DNA of 59,037 bases from JBQTHP01 sp052389755 (GTDB lineage Bacteria; Pseudomonadota; Gammaproteobacteria; Steroidobacterales; Steroidobacteraceae). The notes beneath the pieces were generated by a model. The model did not search any database and was not told where the DNA came from. It was given only the letters and a program-made list of their open reading frames with translations. Position 1 is the first letter of the stretch. Every line of letters begins with the position of its first letter. Shown in pieces: positions 12,771 to 21,400 of the stretch. The position numbers and the translations under genes were made by a program. The stretch spans positions 1 to 59,037 of the forward strand of contig JBQTHP010000102.1 of the NCBI GenBank assembly GCA_052389755.1, in the 5' to 3' direction.

Positions 12771-13490
12771 ATGAACAACACGGCGCAGTCGGTCAATCGG
12801 AGCGCGGAAGCAGTCAGCCGGTCACGGGGATCTTCTCAGCTCTGGCTCGCGCTCCCCGAGGCCGCCGAACGTTTCGACCCGGCCGCGCAGTCGTTCGAGG
12901 ACAGCCGGCGCTGGTCACGCATGGCGGACCACCGGTCTCGCGCCGACTGGATGGTGAGTCGCGCGTTGCTCGCGCATGCGGCCGGCGTCGGCTCGGCCCG
13001 AAGCCTGGGCCATTCTGGTGGCTTCGCAGCGCTCGCGCTGGCGCCGGCGGACGCTCGCATCGGCGTCGATCTCGAGCACGCCGACGAACGGCGCGACTGC
13101 ATGCGGCTCGCACGCTTTGCCTTCTCGGTGCGCGAAGCCGCGCAGATGCAAGCGCTCCCGGGGAGCCTGCAAGACGAGCGCTTCCATGTCCTCTGGACGC
13201 TGAAGGAGGCGTGCATCAAGGCACTCGGCCTGACGCTCCTCGACGGACTGAAGCGATGTGTCTTCGGCTGCGACGCCGGGCTGTGGCGGGGCGAGATTCC
13301 CACCCGCGAGAGCTGGGAGGCACGCGTCTATCGGCCGCGGCCGGCGCTGTATCTCGGCGTGGTGGCGGCGCCTGCCCTGGAATGGACGCAACATGAGTGG
13401 CCGGAGCCCGCGAGCGCCGCGTGGCCGCTGATGGCGGCGGTGAGGGACGGCTTCTACTCCGGTTTGCATCATGCCCAAATTGGGGTTTAG
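12771..13490 (+). CDS. 4'-phosphopantetheinyl transferase (Sfp/AcpT family)
   Basis: 239 residues from the ATG at 12771. It has the two magnesium/CoA motifs of the family: IGVDLE (G98-E102) and W142-TLKEA, with FSVREAAQM between them, and an N-terminal SLGHSGGFAALALA stretch equivalent to the SxSH region. Such enzymes move the phosphopantetheine arm of CoA to a serine of acyl, peptidyl or aryl carrier proteins. The length (close to Sfp, longer than AcpS) points to a secondary-metabolism or broad-range enzyme, yet no polyketide or peptide synthetase is in the window. The stop codon lies between the two palindromes that precede the next gene. Confidence 0.88.
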   Translation: MNNTAQSVNRSAEAVSRSRGSSQLWLALPEAAERFDPAAQSFEDSRRWSRMADHRSRADWMVSRALLAHAAGVGSARSLGHSGGFAALALAPADARIGVDLEHADERRDCMRLARFAFSVREAAQMQALPGSLQDERFHVLWTLKEACIKALGLTLLDGLKRCVFGCDAGLWRGEIPTRESWEARVYRPRPALYLGVVAAPALEWTQHEWPEPASAAWPLMAAVRDGFYSGLHHAQIGV

Positions 13491-13509
13491 CATGCCCTAA
13501 ATGGGCATG
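13471..13509 (+). promoter_or_regulatory. Twin palindromic operator over the start of the wHTH-MNT gene
   Basis: Two related inverted repeats lie 21 bases apart, on the same helix face: ATGCCCAAATTGGGG (core CCCAAATTGGG, 13474-13484) and CATGCCCTAAATGGGCATG (13491-13509, seven-base arms). The second contains the ATG start codon at 13501. A winged-helix protein is encoded directly behind it, so autorepression is the natural reading. There is no room for a normal leader, which suggests a leaderless message or a start at the ATG at 13507. Confidence 0.75.
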
Positions 13510-14160
13510 ATCCACTCCAGGACTGGGGCTCCGCGGCGCGCGCCCCGCAAATCGGCACCGCCGCGTCGAACGAGTCTTGCTGACGCGCTCTTCACTACCA
13601 CCCAGCAGCGCCTGTTGGGCCTGATCTACGGCCAGCCGCAACGCACGTTCTTTGCCAATGAGCTCATAGTCCTGACGGGTTCGGGTTCCGGCGCGGTTCA
13701 GCGCGAGCTCGCGCGTCTTGTGGAAAGCGGATTGGTCACGAGCCGCGTGATGGGCCGTCAACGGCACTACCAGGCCAATGCTGGCGCGCCGATATTCGAA
13801 GAGCTGCGAGACATCGTCATGAAGACGGTGGGTGCGGCCGAGCCGCTGAGGGCGGCGCTCGAGCCCCTGCGGGATCGCATCTCTCTCGCCTTCGTCTATG
13901 GCTCGGTAGCAAGAGGCACGGACACGGCGGCCAGCGATATCGACCTGCTCGTCGTTGCGGACAAACTCATGCTCGAGGGTCTCTATTCGGCGCTCGAGCC
14001 CGTCGAGCGCCGGTTGGGACGAAAAGTCAGTCCGACGTTGTTGACGAGTGGCGAGTTTGAGCGGCGCCGTAAGGCGAGCAATCCGTTCCTGACCAAAGTC
14101 CTTTCAGGCCCGCGGATCGTGCTGATAGGTGACGAAGGTGTCGATCGCGCAGCTCGATAA
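13501..14160 (+). CDS. Winged-helix / minimal nucleotidyltransferase fusion (antitoxin-type, MntA-like)
   Basis: 219 residues in two domains. Residues about 25-95 are a winged helix (TTQQRLLGLIYGQ, then GSGAVQRELARLVESGLV). Residues about 120-200 are a minimal nucleotidyltransferase with the complete G134-S135-x10-D146-x-D148 signature (GSVARGTDTAASDIDLL). In HepT-MntA pairs the nucleotidyltransferase adds AMP to a tyrosine of the HEPN RNase and silences it; here the DNA-binding domain is fused to it, so neutralisation and repression could sit in one polypeptide. The next gene overlaps it by about 23 bases and encodes the HEPN-like partner. It is preceded by two palindromes. The first about 25 residues are basic and arginine-rich. 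Confidence 0.85.
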   Translation: MGMIHSRTGAPRRAPRKSAPPRRTSLADALFTTTQQRLLGLIYGQPQRTFFANELIVLTGSGSGAVQRELARLVESGLVTSRVMGRQRHYQANAGAPIFEELRDIVMKTVGAAEPLRAALEPLRDRISLAFVYGSVARGTDTAASDIDLLVVADKLMLEGLYSALEPVERRLGRKVSPTLLTSGEFERRRKASNPFLTKVLSGPRIVLIGDEGVDRAAR

Positions 14161-14563
14161 TCTCGTACGTATCGGGAAGCTCAAGGCCGAGCCGCCGGCG
14201 CAGGCGGAGTTCGACGGCCTCGTCCGATCCGGCAAGGCACGGCTCAACGACGCCGAAAACGAGCGACTCAGTCCAGACAGCCAGTTCGATCTCGCCTACA
14301 ACGCGGCGCATGCGTTGTCACTGGCGGCGCTGCGCTGGCATGGCTATCGATCCGAGAATCGCTACCTCGTCTTCCAGTGTCTCGAACATACGCTCAACAT
14401 GCCGAAAGAGCAGTGGCGCGTACTCGACCGCGCCCACAGCAAGCGTAACGTTGCAGAGTACTCAGGCGATCTGGATGTCGATTCGGAGTTGCTCGCCGCG
14501 CTGCTTCGAGTCGCGCGCGAACTGGAACAGAGAGTAGCCAACCTGAAGCCGCTTAGCGGCTAG
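14138..14563 (+). CDS. HEPN-like protein, probable toxin partner of the wHTH-MNT protein
   Basis: 141 residues, all-helical. The GTG at 14138 has AGGTGA 5 bases upstream; a GTG at 14129 is also possible. The helix-rich body (FDLAYNAAHALSLAALRWHGY, cut here to FDLAYNAAHALSLAALRW) and the HSKRNVAEYSG stretch resemble HEPN proteins that accompany nucleotidyltransferases. The usual R-x4-6-H ribonuclease motif is not clear: after RN the expected histidine is replaced by A-E-Y, although RVLDRAH just before it would fit the spacing. The tyrosine in AEY is in about the place of the residue adenylylated in HepT. A weak or inactive RNase, or a non-toxic partner, cannot be excluded. It overlaps the upstream gene and ends 16 bases from the truncated ddl. 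Confidence 0.7.
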   Translation: MSIAQLDNLVRIGKLKAEPPAQAEFDGLVRSGKARLNDAENERLSPDSQFDLAYNAAHALSLAALRWHGYRSENRYLVFQCLEHTLNMPKEQWRVLDRAHSKRNVAEYSGDLDVDSELLAALLRVARELEQRVANLKPLSG

Positions 14564-14578
14564 CTTGGATATGGGCTG

Positions 14579-15209
14579 ATGGCCCGGAACGAATTTCTCG
14601 ATCATCACTTCATCGTCATAGCGACGCGCGCGCTCGATTGCTGCAGTCAGCTGAGGCGGATCGCGCACAACACTGAGCCCGACGGTTGAGCCCTGTTTGG
14701 TTGGGTTTCACGACGACCGGCCAGCCGAGACGTCTCTCCACCGCCTCTGCCGGCGTTGGAGCCATGAGCCAATCCGGCGTCGGCACATCAACCGATCGAA
14801 ACAGCCGCTTGGTCAAGTCTTTGTCCATCGCGGCAGCGCTCGCGATGTGATTGCTGCCCGTGTACGCCATGCCGGCCAGATCGAGCATGGCCTGAATTCG
14901 GCCGTCCTCGCCGGCGCCACCGTGAAGCGCAAGAAACACCACATCCACCGCGCGAGCATCAAAGGCGGCAGGTGACAGGGTTACAGCGCGCCCGCGCACG
15001 GTCGCAATCTCGGTGGTAGACGGCGGTTCGGCGGCCACGCCCGTTTCGAGTAACTTCCGCTCGTCGGCCGGCGTCAATCGTCCGGTGGCCGTGTCGACGG
15101 CGAACACTTCGTGGCCAAGACCGCGCAGCGCCGGAATGATCTGCGCGGAGCTCGCAATCGAGACGTCGCGTTCTTCACTCGTTCCGCCGAACAGGACGGC
15201 AATCTTCAT
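14579..15209 (-). pseudogene. ddl: D-alanine--D-alanine ligase, frameshifted and 3'-truncated
   Basis: Starts at the ATG at 15209 (GGAGAG upstream): MKIAVLFGGTSEERDVS is the Ddl N terminus, followed by FLALHGGAGEDGRIQ and the ATP-grasp start GWPVVVKPNQTG. There an extra C near 14690 shifts the frame; in the next frame STVGLSVVRDPP continues the family sequence as far as EKFVPGH. At about 14579 all similarity stops and the sequence becomes the flank of the HEPN gene. The C-terminal third, with the Mg-ATP and second D-Ala site, is gone. Two independent lesions make it a pseudogene; an essential intact ddl is expected elsewhere (murC-ddlB-ftsQ cluster). It appears to have been broken by arrival of the MNT/HEPN pair or by a deletion next to it. 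Confidence 0.85.
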
Positions 15210-15253
15210 GAGATCAGGCTCTCCGCTCCCCTCAGGGTAGAACAAAAGAAAAA

Positions 15254-15281
15254 GGCCCGGCGTTCGCGAGAACGCCGGGCC
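15254..15281 (-). terminator. Rho-independent terminator after the VWA lipoprotein gene
   Basis: A perfect 11-base stem (GGCCCGGCGTT / AACGCCGGGCC) with a 6-base loop, followed on the minus strand by TTTTTCTTTTGTT. It ends transcripts coming from the VWA and membrane-protein genes. It lies about 45 bases before the ddl remnant start. Confidence 0.9.
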
Positions 15282-15300
15282 GTCTCCACCCCGTCATCTT

Positions 15301-15339
15301 CCGGCCTTCGGCCCTCAGCCTTCGGCCTTCAGCCACTCC
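15301..15339. repeat. Heptad-type repeat, GCCTTCR variant
   Basis: GCCTTCG, GCCCTCA, GCCTTCG, GCCTTCA in series between the VWA gene stop and its terminator. The unit differs from GCCTACA by two bases and the same variant, on the other strand, occurs at 58951. CCGGCC-TTC-GGCC gives a small hairpin. Confidence 0.6.
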
Positions 15340-15343
15340 TCAC

Positions 15344-15979
15344 TCAAAGCAACCCATCGAGCCTGTCCAGATCGTTGACGACGCGCCAGCGCCCACCACC
15401 CTTCTCCACCTGCGCCTTCCAGCTGTCGAGGCGCGCCATGTACTCGCGCGGGTCGTAGTTGTCGGAGCGCAGCTTCACGACGTTCAGCGCGACGACCTCG
15501 AAGCCTTCCAGTCCGATCGGAATGTCGCGAATGTAGCCTGCCGCCAGATCCTGCTCGAGATCGGAGAAGATGAGGATCGTCTTGCGGCCAGGCTGCTTCT
15601 CGTTCAGGAACTCGACCGCCTGCAGCAGTCCGCCCGTGATGTCGGTGTGAGAGGATGCGTTCGAGCGGGTGATGACCCCCTGCACGCGCTGCGCGAAGGC
15701 CCGCTTCTGGGCATTCGCCGTGCTCGGGCGATCGTCGAACGTGGTCTTCGCGATGATGTCCTTCTCGCTGAAGCTGCCCGTGTCGATGCGCGCGACGGCG
15801 AAAGAGTCCGCCGGCTCGAGCTTCGACAGCGTGAAGAGAATGATGTCTTCGGCCTTGCGCAGCTCGCTGCGGTAGGTGCCCGAGGTGTCGAGCAGGAGAT
15901 ATACGCCCGTATTGCGCGCCGCAGGCGGTGCGCAGGCACCGAGCAGCGCGATGCAGCAGCACGCGAATATGCGCTTCAC
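15344..15979 (-). CDS. VWA-domain lipoprotein
   Basis: 211 residues from the GTG at 15979, which overlaps the upstream stop (GTGA). A lipobox LLGAC places the lipidated cysteine near residue 15. The rest is one von Willebrand factor A domain with a complete metal-ion adhesion site: LLLDTSGTY, the threonine in SSHTDITGG and IFSDLEQD. It should bind a partner protein through a divalent metal at the periplasmic face. It is translationally coupled to the large membrane protein before it, which makes a complex likely. The pair is not a MoxR/BatA-type cluster: no AAA ATPase is present. The role is unknown. Confidence 0.8.
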   Translation of the reverse strand: MKRIFACCCIALLGACAPPAARNTGVYLLLDTSGTYRSELRKAEDIILFTLSKLEPADSFAVARIDTGSFSEKDIIAKTTFDDRPSTANAQKRAFAQRVQGVITRSNASSHTDITGGLLQAVEFLNEKQPGRKTILIFSDLEQDLAAGYIRDIPIGLEGFEVVALNVVKLRSDNYDPREYMARLDSWKAQVEKGGGRWRVVNDLDRLDGLL

Positions 15980-17406
15980 AGCGACGCCTCCCGCAGGCGG
16001 CCCTCCGCCGTCCCGCGGCCGGCGCCCGCTTCCATGAGTCGCGACTCGACCCACAGGGGCACGAACAGCGGCAGGTCGTAGACTTTCTCGGCCAAGGTTC
16101 CCAGGTGGCGCATACCGTTGCCGAGCACCCTCAGGATCAGCGCGAGCGCACGCAGCAGCCCGATGCCGAGAAGGCCGACCACGGTGCGCAGCGAGTTCAC
16201 GAAGGTCTCGAGCGGAATCGCCACGAACACCAGCGCGAACGGCAGGATGAAGCCCATGCCCATCTGGGCAGCGGTGGTGATCCAGAGGAAGTCGTTCTCG
16301 ATCACCGGCCCCTCGCCGCTGCGCAGCAGGGCGCTCGTCGCGAGCTCATCCTGCAGCAGCACCTCGCGCATGTACGCGAGCCCTGCCTCGATGCTCGCGA
16401 GCAGCAGCAGGATGCTGAAGGTGATCCAGATCATGCGGATGCGCAGCTTGTCCGGCAGCGCGCCGATCACCGGGAAGAGCCGCGTGATGCGCAGGCTCTC
16501 CATGAGGAAGAGACCCATCGAGATCTCCACCATGATGATGACGAGCGCGGCGATGTCGGCGGTCTTGAAGATGCCGACGAAGCTCGTGCCGCCGACCATC
16601 TCGGCCATCGGCCGCGCGATCAGCGAGAAGTTGATTGCCGCACCGCCGATCGCGACCAGCAGGACGAGCGCCGAGACGAAGAAGTGCACGAGAGACGACG
16701 AAGACAGGATCGACACCGCGCGGTCCTGCGCCTTCACGATGTCCTCGTATTCCTGCATGTGGCGGTCGATCGCGACCGAGCGCGACAGCAGGCTCTCGAC
16801 CTTCTTGTTGACCTCGGTGAGCACCTGCTGCACGTCGCGCCAGCGGGGCATCATGGCGCGCAGCAACTCATGGCGCGTGAAGCTCGCCTTGCGGTAGGAG
16901 TCCATCGCCTCCTTGTGCGCCTTCACGAGCGACTTGTGTATGTCCGACAGCACTTCGGCGCCGCCGTTGCGTGCGTCGAGCTTCGACACCGTCTCGACGG
17001 CTTTCACCCAGCCCGGAGCCTCCGGCGGCACGTCGACCGCGTCCTGGTGCTCTTTCTCGATCTTCTCGATGGACTCACTCAGCGCGCGGTGCAGGTGCGG
17101 GTAGTTGGCGAGATCCTTGCGGACCGTATCGCCCACGCGCGCGAACTCGCGCTCGACCACGCGCTCCTTCGCTTCGCGTCCGGCTGCCAGCAGCACTTCG
17201 CGATTGCGCTCGGCGAGGCGCATCTCGGCGTGCGTGACCGAATGCGACGCGAGGCGCAGCCCGTGCGAAAGCGCGCCGGTCGCGGTGCGAATCGCCTGGT
17301 GCGCGGTGTGGCGCGCGAGATAAAGGATGGCGATGAGGAGCACGCCCAGGATGATGGCCGAGACGGCCGGCCACGGCGTGATCGCCAACAGAACATTCAT
17401 CGACAT
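15976..17406 (-). CDS. Polytopic membrane protein with long coiled-coil region, partner of VWA lipoprotein
   Basis: 476 residues from the ATG at 17406 (MSMNVLLAITPWPAV). One N-terminal helix (about 8-30), then about 190 residues of charged helical coiled coil (EREFARVGDTVRKDLAN, IEKIEKEHQD, VNKKVESLLSRSVAIDRH), then four or five membrane helices (about 235-430) and a short C-terminal tail. No family was recognised. The N-terminal coiled coil between membrane segments recalls signal-transducing or scaffold proteins more than transporters. Stop and start of the two genes overlap by four bases. A TTGACA box lies at 17522-17527 on this strand and the leader contains CCTTGC-GAAA-GCAAGG, a GNRA-loop hairpin. 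Confidence 0.75.
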   Translation of the reverse strand: MSMNVLLAITPWPAVSAIILGVLLIAILYLARHTAHQAIRTATGALSHGLRLASHSVTHAEMRLAERNREVLLAAGREAKERVVEREFARVGDTVRKDLANYPHLHRALSESIEKIEKEHQDAVDVPPEAPGWVKAVETVSKLDARNGGAEVLSDIHKSLVKAHKEAMDSYRKASFTRHELLRAMMPRWRDVQQVLTEVNKKVESLLSRSVAIDRHMQEYEDIVKAQDRAVSILSSSSLVHFFVSALVLLVAIGGAAINFSLIARPMAEMVGGTSFVGIFKTADIAALVIIMVEISMGLFLMESLRITRLFPVIGALPDKLRIRMIWITFSILLLLASIEAGLAYMREVLLQDELATSALLRSGEGPVIENDFLWITTAAQMGMGFILPFALVFVAIPLETFVNSLRTVVGLLGIGLLRALALILRVLGNGMRHLGTLAEKVYDLPLFVPLWVESRLMEAGAGRGTAEGRLREASL

Positions 17407-17458
17407 ACTGGCAACCCCGCTGTCGTAGGAAATCCCTGTAGACCGGTGGCTTTGCGAC

Positions 17459-17474
17459 CCTTGCTTTCGCAAGG
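17459..17474 (-). other. GNRA tetraloop hairpin in the leader of the membrane-protein gene
   Basis: On the minus strand CCTTGC-GAAA-GCAAGG is a perfect six-base stem closed by a GAAA loop, about 53 bases before the start codon at 17406 and after a TTGACA element (17527-17522) that could be a -35 box. No matching -10 box is evident. It may only be an mRNA leader structure. Confidence 0.4.
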
Positions 17475-17550
17475 TGTGCCCTGGGCAGTTCGGGAGTTAG
17501 GGTGCGCGTGGCCGAAATAAGTGTCAACGCGCGGGCTATATGTTCAGCGA

Positions 17551-17976
17551 TTAATGTGACGTGCGTCGTTCGGCGCGGCGCAGCAGCCAATCCCCGCCCT
17601 CGTTCACGAGCTCGACATCGAATTCGTGTACCTCGGCCCGGGACCCCAGCATGCCCACCGTGACGCGCGCCTGGGCGAGCTGGTCCGCGGGGAACCGCAC
17701 GTCTTCGACGCGCACCAGGAGCCGGATCGACTGGTTCAGCACGAAGTAGCCGTGCACGAATGCTCGCAGCGCCTGCCTGTCGAAGCCGCGCGTATCGGCG
17801 TAGTCGCTCGCGACGAGCTGCATCGCGGCCGACACGTCGCGCGCTTCGGCCGCTTCCTCGGCTGCTGCGATGACGGCGCGCACGCGCTGCTCGGGCGAAT
17901 CCTCTCGCGCGCAGCTCGCGAGCATGACCGCAGCGAACAGCGCTGCGAAGAATTTCCGACGAGCGCTGACTTTCAT
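17551..17976 (-). CDS. Small lipoprotein, NTF2-like fold suspected
   Basis: 141 residues from the ATG at 17976. Signal sequence MKVSARRKFFAALFAAVMLASC with lipobox LASC near residue 22 (quoted in part: ALFAAVMLASC). The mature part is mixed helix and strand: an acidic helix (VIAAAEEAAEARDVSAAM), then strands ending VELVNEGGDWLLRRAE, a pattern common in SnoaL/NTF2-like proteins. No active-site residues can be assigned. It is divergent from the following plus-strand gene and stands alone; its stop is about 145 bases from the membrane-protein start, which is on the same strand, so a shared transcript is possible. Confidence 0.75.
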   Translation of the reverse strand: MKVSARRKFFAALFAAVMLASCAREDSPEQRVRAVIAAAEEAAEARDVSAAMQLVASDYADTRGFDRQALRAFVHGYFVLNQSIRLLVRVEDVRFPADQLAQARVTVGMLGSRAEVHEFDVELVNEGGDWLLRRAERRTSH

Positions 17977-18045
17977 GCGCCAGAGTATTGCATCACGTGG
18001 CGATTGGCCGTAACGTCGCGCGCATTCCGGAGGTGCCCGAACGAA

Positions 18046-18420
18046 ATGAAGCAGCGCAAAGTGTCGACTGACAGCGACCCTCGTCTGCAACGAGTCAATG
18101 CGTATCTGGAGAAGAATTTTCCCGATTTTTTCGCCGAAGCGCGCTTCCAGGCAGGCAATGACGACTACTTTCTCTACGCCCGCTTCGGCCAGTATCTCGC
18201 CCGCTCCATCGAGCAACGCTCGAGTCCCTCGAACAAGATCAACCGCGGATTCACCGTGCTCAACAAGATGGCGCGCGTCTCCGCGAAGCACCCGCGCATC
18301 CGGCAGATGCTCGTCTCCGGGCCGCTCGAGTACATCGTCGATGCGCCGAGGGCGCGCGCGCTGGCGCGGAGGCGTCTGTCACCGCTGGCGCAAGGTTACA
18401 TGGAAGGTCTCTGTGAGTGA
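18046..18420 (+). CDS. Conserved-looking hypothetical protein, 124 aa
   Basis: 124 residues from the ATG at 18046 with GGAGG 12 bases upstream. Soluble, basic, mostly helical; no signal peptide or membrane helix. The N-terminal half contains LEKNFPDFFAEARFQAGN and YFLYARFGQYLARSIEQ, the C-terminal half is rich in arginine and alanine. I do not recognise the family. Its reading frame has strong third-position GC bias like the neighbours and the stop lies 6 bases from the convergent stop of the giant membrane protein, which supports a real gene. Confidence 0.65.
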   Translation: MKQRKVSTDSDPRLQRVNAYLEKNFPDFFAEARFQAGNDDYFLYARFGQYLARSIEQRSSPSNKINRGFTVLNKMARVSAKHPRIRQMLVSGPLEYIVDAPRARALARRRLSPLAQGYMEGLCE

Positions 18421-18425
18421 GGGGC

Positions 18426-21400
18426 TCAGACGGGTACCTGCACCTTCCCGCGCCAGAAGCCGTTCGATTTCCACGCGCTCCACGACCAGCGCACCCAGCG
18501 CAGCAGCGCGACCGCGATCCACAGTGCCCAGGCGAACATCAGCGCGCGATACACCCACATCGGCGCGGAGATGACTCGCGGCTGCGGCAGTGCGGACTCG
18601 GTCTGGTCGAGGAACCACGCGAAGGAGTTGCCGCCCGAGCCGGGTCCGGCCACGCCCATGTCCGGCACGCCGAGCAGGCTCTCGCGGATTCCGGAGAAGA
18701 CGAGTGTGCCGACTGCGATCACGGTGAGCCCGGCGAGGAGTACCTGCACCAGATTGAACTGCGACGGGCGCACGTTGCCGCTCCATCGCTCGCGCAAGCG
18801 CATCGCGAACAGCCAGAGCGCTGCGAGGACGAACACGCTCCACGCGAACGTCGAGAGGCCGATGCCGAGCAGCAGCCATTCGTGCGTGCGCAGCGGCGAG
18901 TAAGACCAGCGTCCGAGCAGCCACGCGGTCGCGAGGAACACGACGAGCTCGATCCAGTAGAGCACCACTGGGCCGACGCCCGGACCGCTCGCGAAGAGGG
19001 CCCATCGATCCGCTGGCAACTGAAGAGTCGTCTGCACGTTGCTCGCGGGCGAGCCTAGATCGACGGCGCTCGGTCGCGTTCGCACCGCGACGCCTTCGGG
19101 CATCGTCCACTTCACGGCGATCCCGTGCTTGCCCGGCAGCAGTCCGACCGACAGCTTGCCGTCGTCCGGTCGCAGCTGCGCGGGCTCGCCGTCGATCTCG
19201 ACGCTGGACACACGCGCGTTCGCCGGCAGCGTGATCACGTGTCGACCACCCTGCGTGCTGCGATAGTCGATGGCGAGACTTTCGTCCGTCGCGCGCTTGC
19301 CGACGATGACCTGCCGGCGAACGGAGTCGATCGCGAGCGCCCGACCCTGCACGCCCTTCGGCCGCGTGATCGCGAGCTTCAACGTCTCGCCCGGCCGCGG
19401 ATGAAACTGGTACACCCATTCGGCCGCCTCCGGATTGGTCGGCAGAACGGCCGGAAACCCTTCGAACCGTACATTCCACTGAGGGCTCACCGAGAACCGC
19501 AACACTTCCGCCCGCGGCGCATTCGCCGGCAGCTCGAGAACCAGCGACTCGGTGCGCGGCAGAACCGAGCTCCATTCCACTGCGTCCTGGCCGCGCTCGA
19601 GGCCCACGAGCGCCACCCGCCCGCGAGGCGTGTCACGCACTTCGAGTCCGTCCGTCAGCACGCGCTCTCCGGCGAGCAGCGGAGCCTCGACGCTGATTGC
19701 GGCCGTCTCGGGCGCAACGCGCTCCACGATGGTGCGCAGCTGCCAGTCGAGGCCCAGAGCGAAATTGCGGATCACCTCGACGAACGGCGGGAACTCGCTG
19801 GCGGATTGCAGCGGTTCGGCGCCGTCGGCTGCGCTTCTGCGGCGGATGAGCTCGAGCGATCCCGAGAACAGCCGTCCGTCGTTGAGGCCCGCGACGTCCC
19901 ACCCGTCGCTCGAAACGGTCACGACGCGCGGCGCCGCAGGAAAGGACAACTGAATCGACTCGGCCGGTGAGAGCCGCCCGCTCAGGCGCACGAGCCGCGC
20001 GCCGGGCTCGAGCGGAACGCGAACCGTGGCGTCGCCTTCGCGAGTGATCGCGAGTGCCGCACGCCCGTCGACGCTGACCGCATCGAGCTGCCAGCGATCC
20101 GCAGCGCTCGGCAGCGCGACAGCGATGCTCGCGAGCGCGCTCACCTCGAGCGCCACGTCGAGCCGATCGCCCGATGCCGTTACGTGCGCCGACATCATTT
20201 CGGCGCAGGTCGGTGCGCACGGCGGCGGTCGCGTCAGGCGCTGCTTCAGGTCGGCGAGCAACGCCGCGTCGGGCATATCGGCGGCATGCGCAGTCGGCAC
20301 CCCGGCGGCGAGCGCCGCGATCATCACTGCGCCGAAAAAACGAGACGCCGGCCCACGCGGGCGTACGCCGAAGCTCGCCGCGGCGAGCGCGCCGAAGAGG
20401 AGCACAAGCAGCACGACGCCGGCGATGCGCCAGAACGCAAGAAGCGTCGGTCCGATATAGACGAAGCGCACCGTCTCGCTCGTCTCGACGGGCCCGGACC
20501 AGGCGTACGGATGCACGTCGTAGCGCCAGGCCGGGATACCGGGGCCCGTCTGCAATACAGTGCCGGGCGCGTAGCGTTCTCGCATCGCCTGCAGCGAGTA
20601 GTCCGCCTTGCGCTCGGCCGTCACAACCACCGACGAGATCGCATCGGATGCGGATGCCGCAGCGTCTTGCGGCGGCGGCGCCGCCGGCGCGGCGACCCGT
20701 CCTTCCATGAGCTGACCACCGCTTACGATCCCCGGCGAGACACCGACCTCGAGCTGCGGGTACAGCGCGATGCGAAGCTGGCTCCACAGGAGCGGTAACA
20801 GCGCGATCGCCAGCACGACGAAGCTCGCCGTGCGATAGACGCTCGCCAGACGGCGCAGCCGCCCTTCCGGCGCGGCACGGGCGAGTGCAACGGCCGCGAG
20901 CAGATTGCTCCACAGCCAGATGTACGCCTCGCTTTCCTGATATGTGAGCAGCAGGCCAGCGAGCGCCACGATTCCAACGACGGGTCCCGCAAGCCAGCCG
21001 ACGAACACGGCAACGACCAGCACGCCGAAGAAGCCCCAAAGCCCCCAGCGCGAGATCCACGACGTCGGCGATCGATCGGCCCCGAAGACGGCGAGCAATC
21101 GATGACCCGGCGGCAGATGCAGCTCGCCGCTCACCTGCTCGAAGCGCGCATTCCAGCCCGTGGCGGGCAACGCGCCGCGGCTGCGATCGACGCGAGCGGT
21201 CGTCGTGACGTCGAGCGCGGGACTGCGCACCTCGACGCCGACACGCTTGCCGTCGGAGCTCTCGGTGACGAGCAGCGTGTCCTCGTCTGCCGCCGCACTC
21301 TCGAGCCGGAACGGAGGTACGGCATCGAGCCGCCAGTCCTTGCGCATCGTGCCGCCGAGACGATCGACGGCCGTGAAGCCGCCGTGATCGAAGTCGAGCC

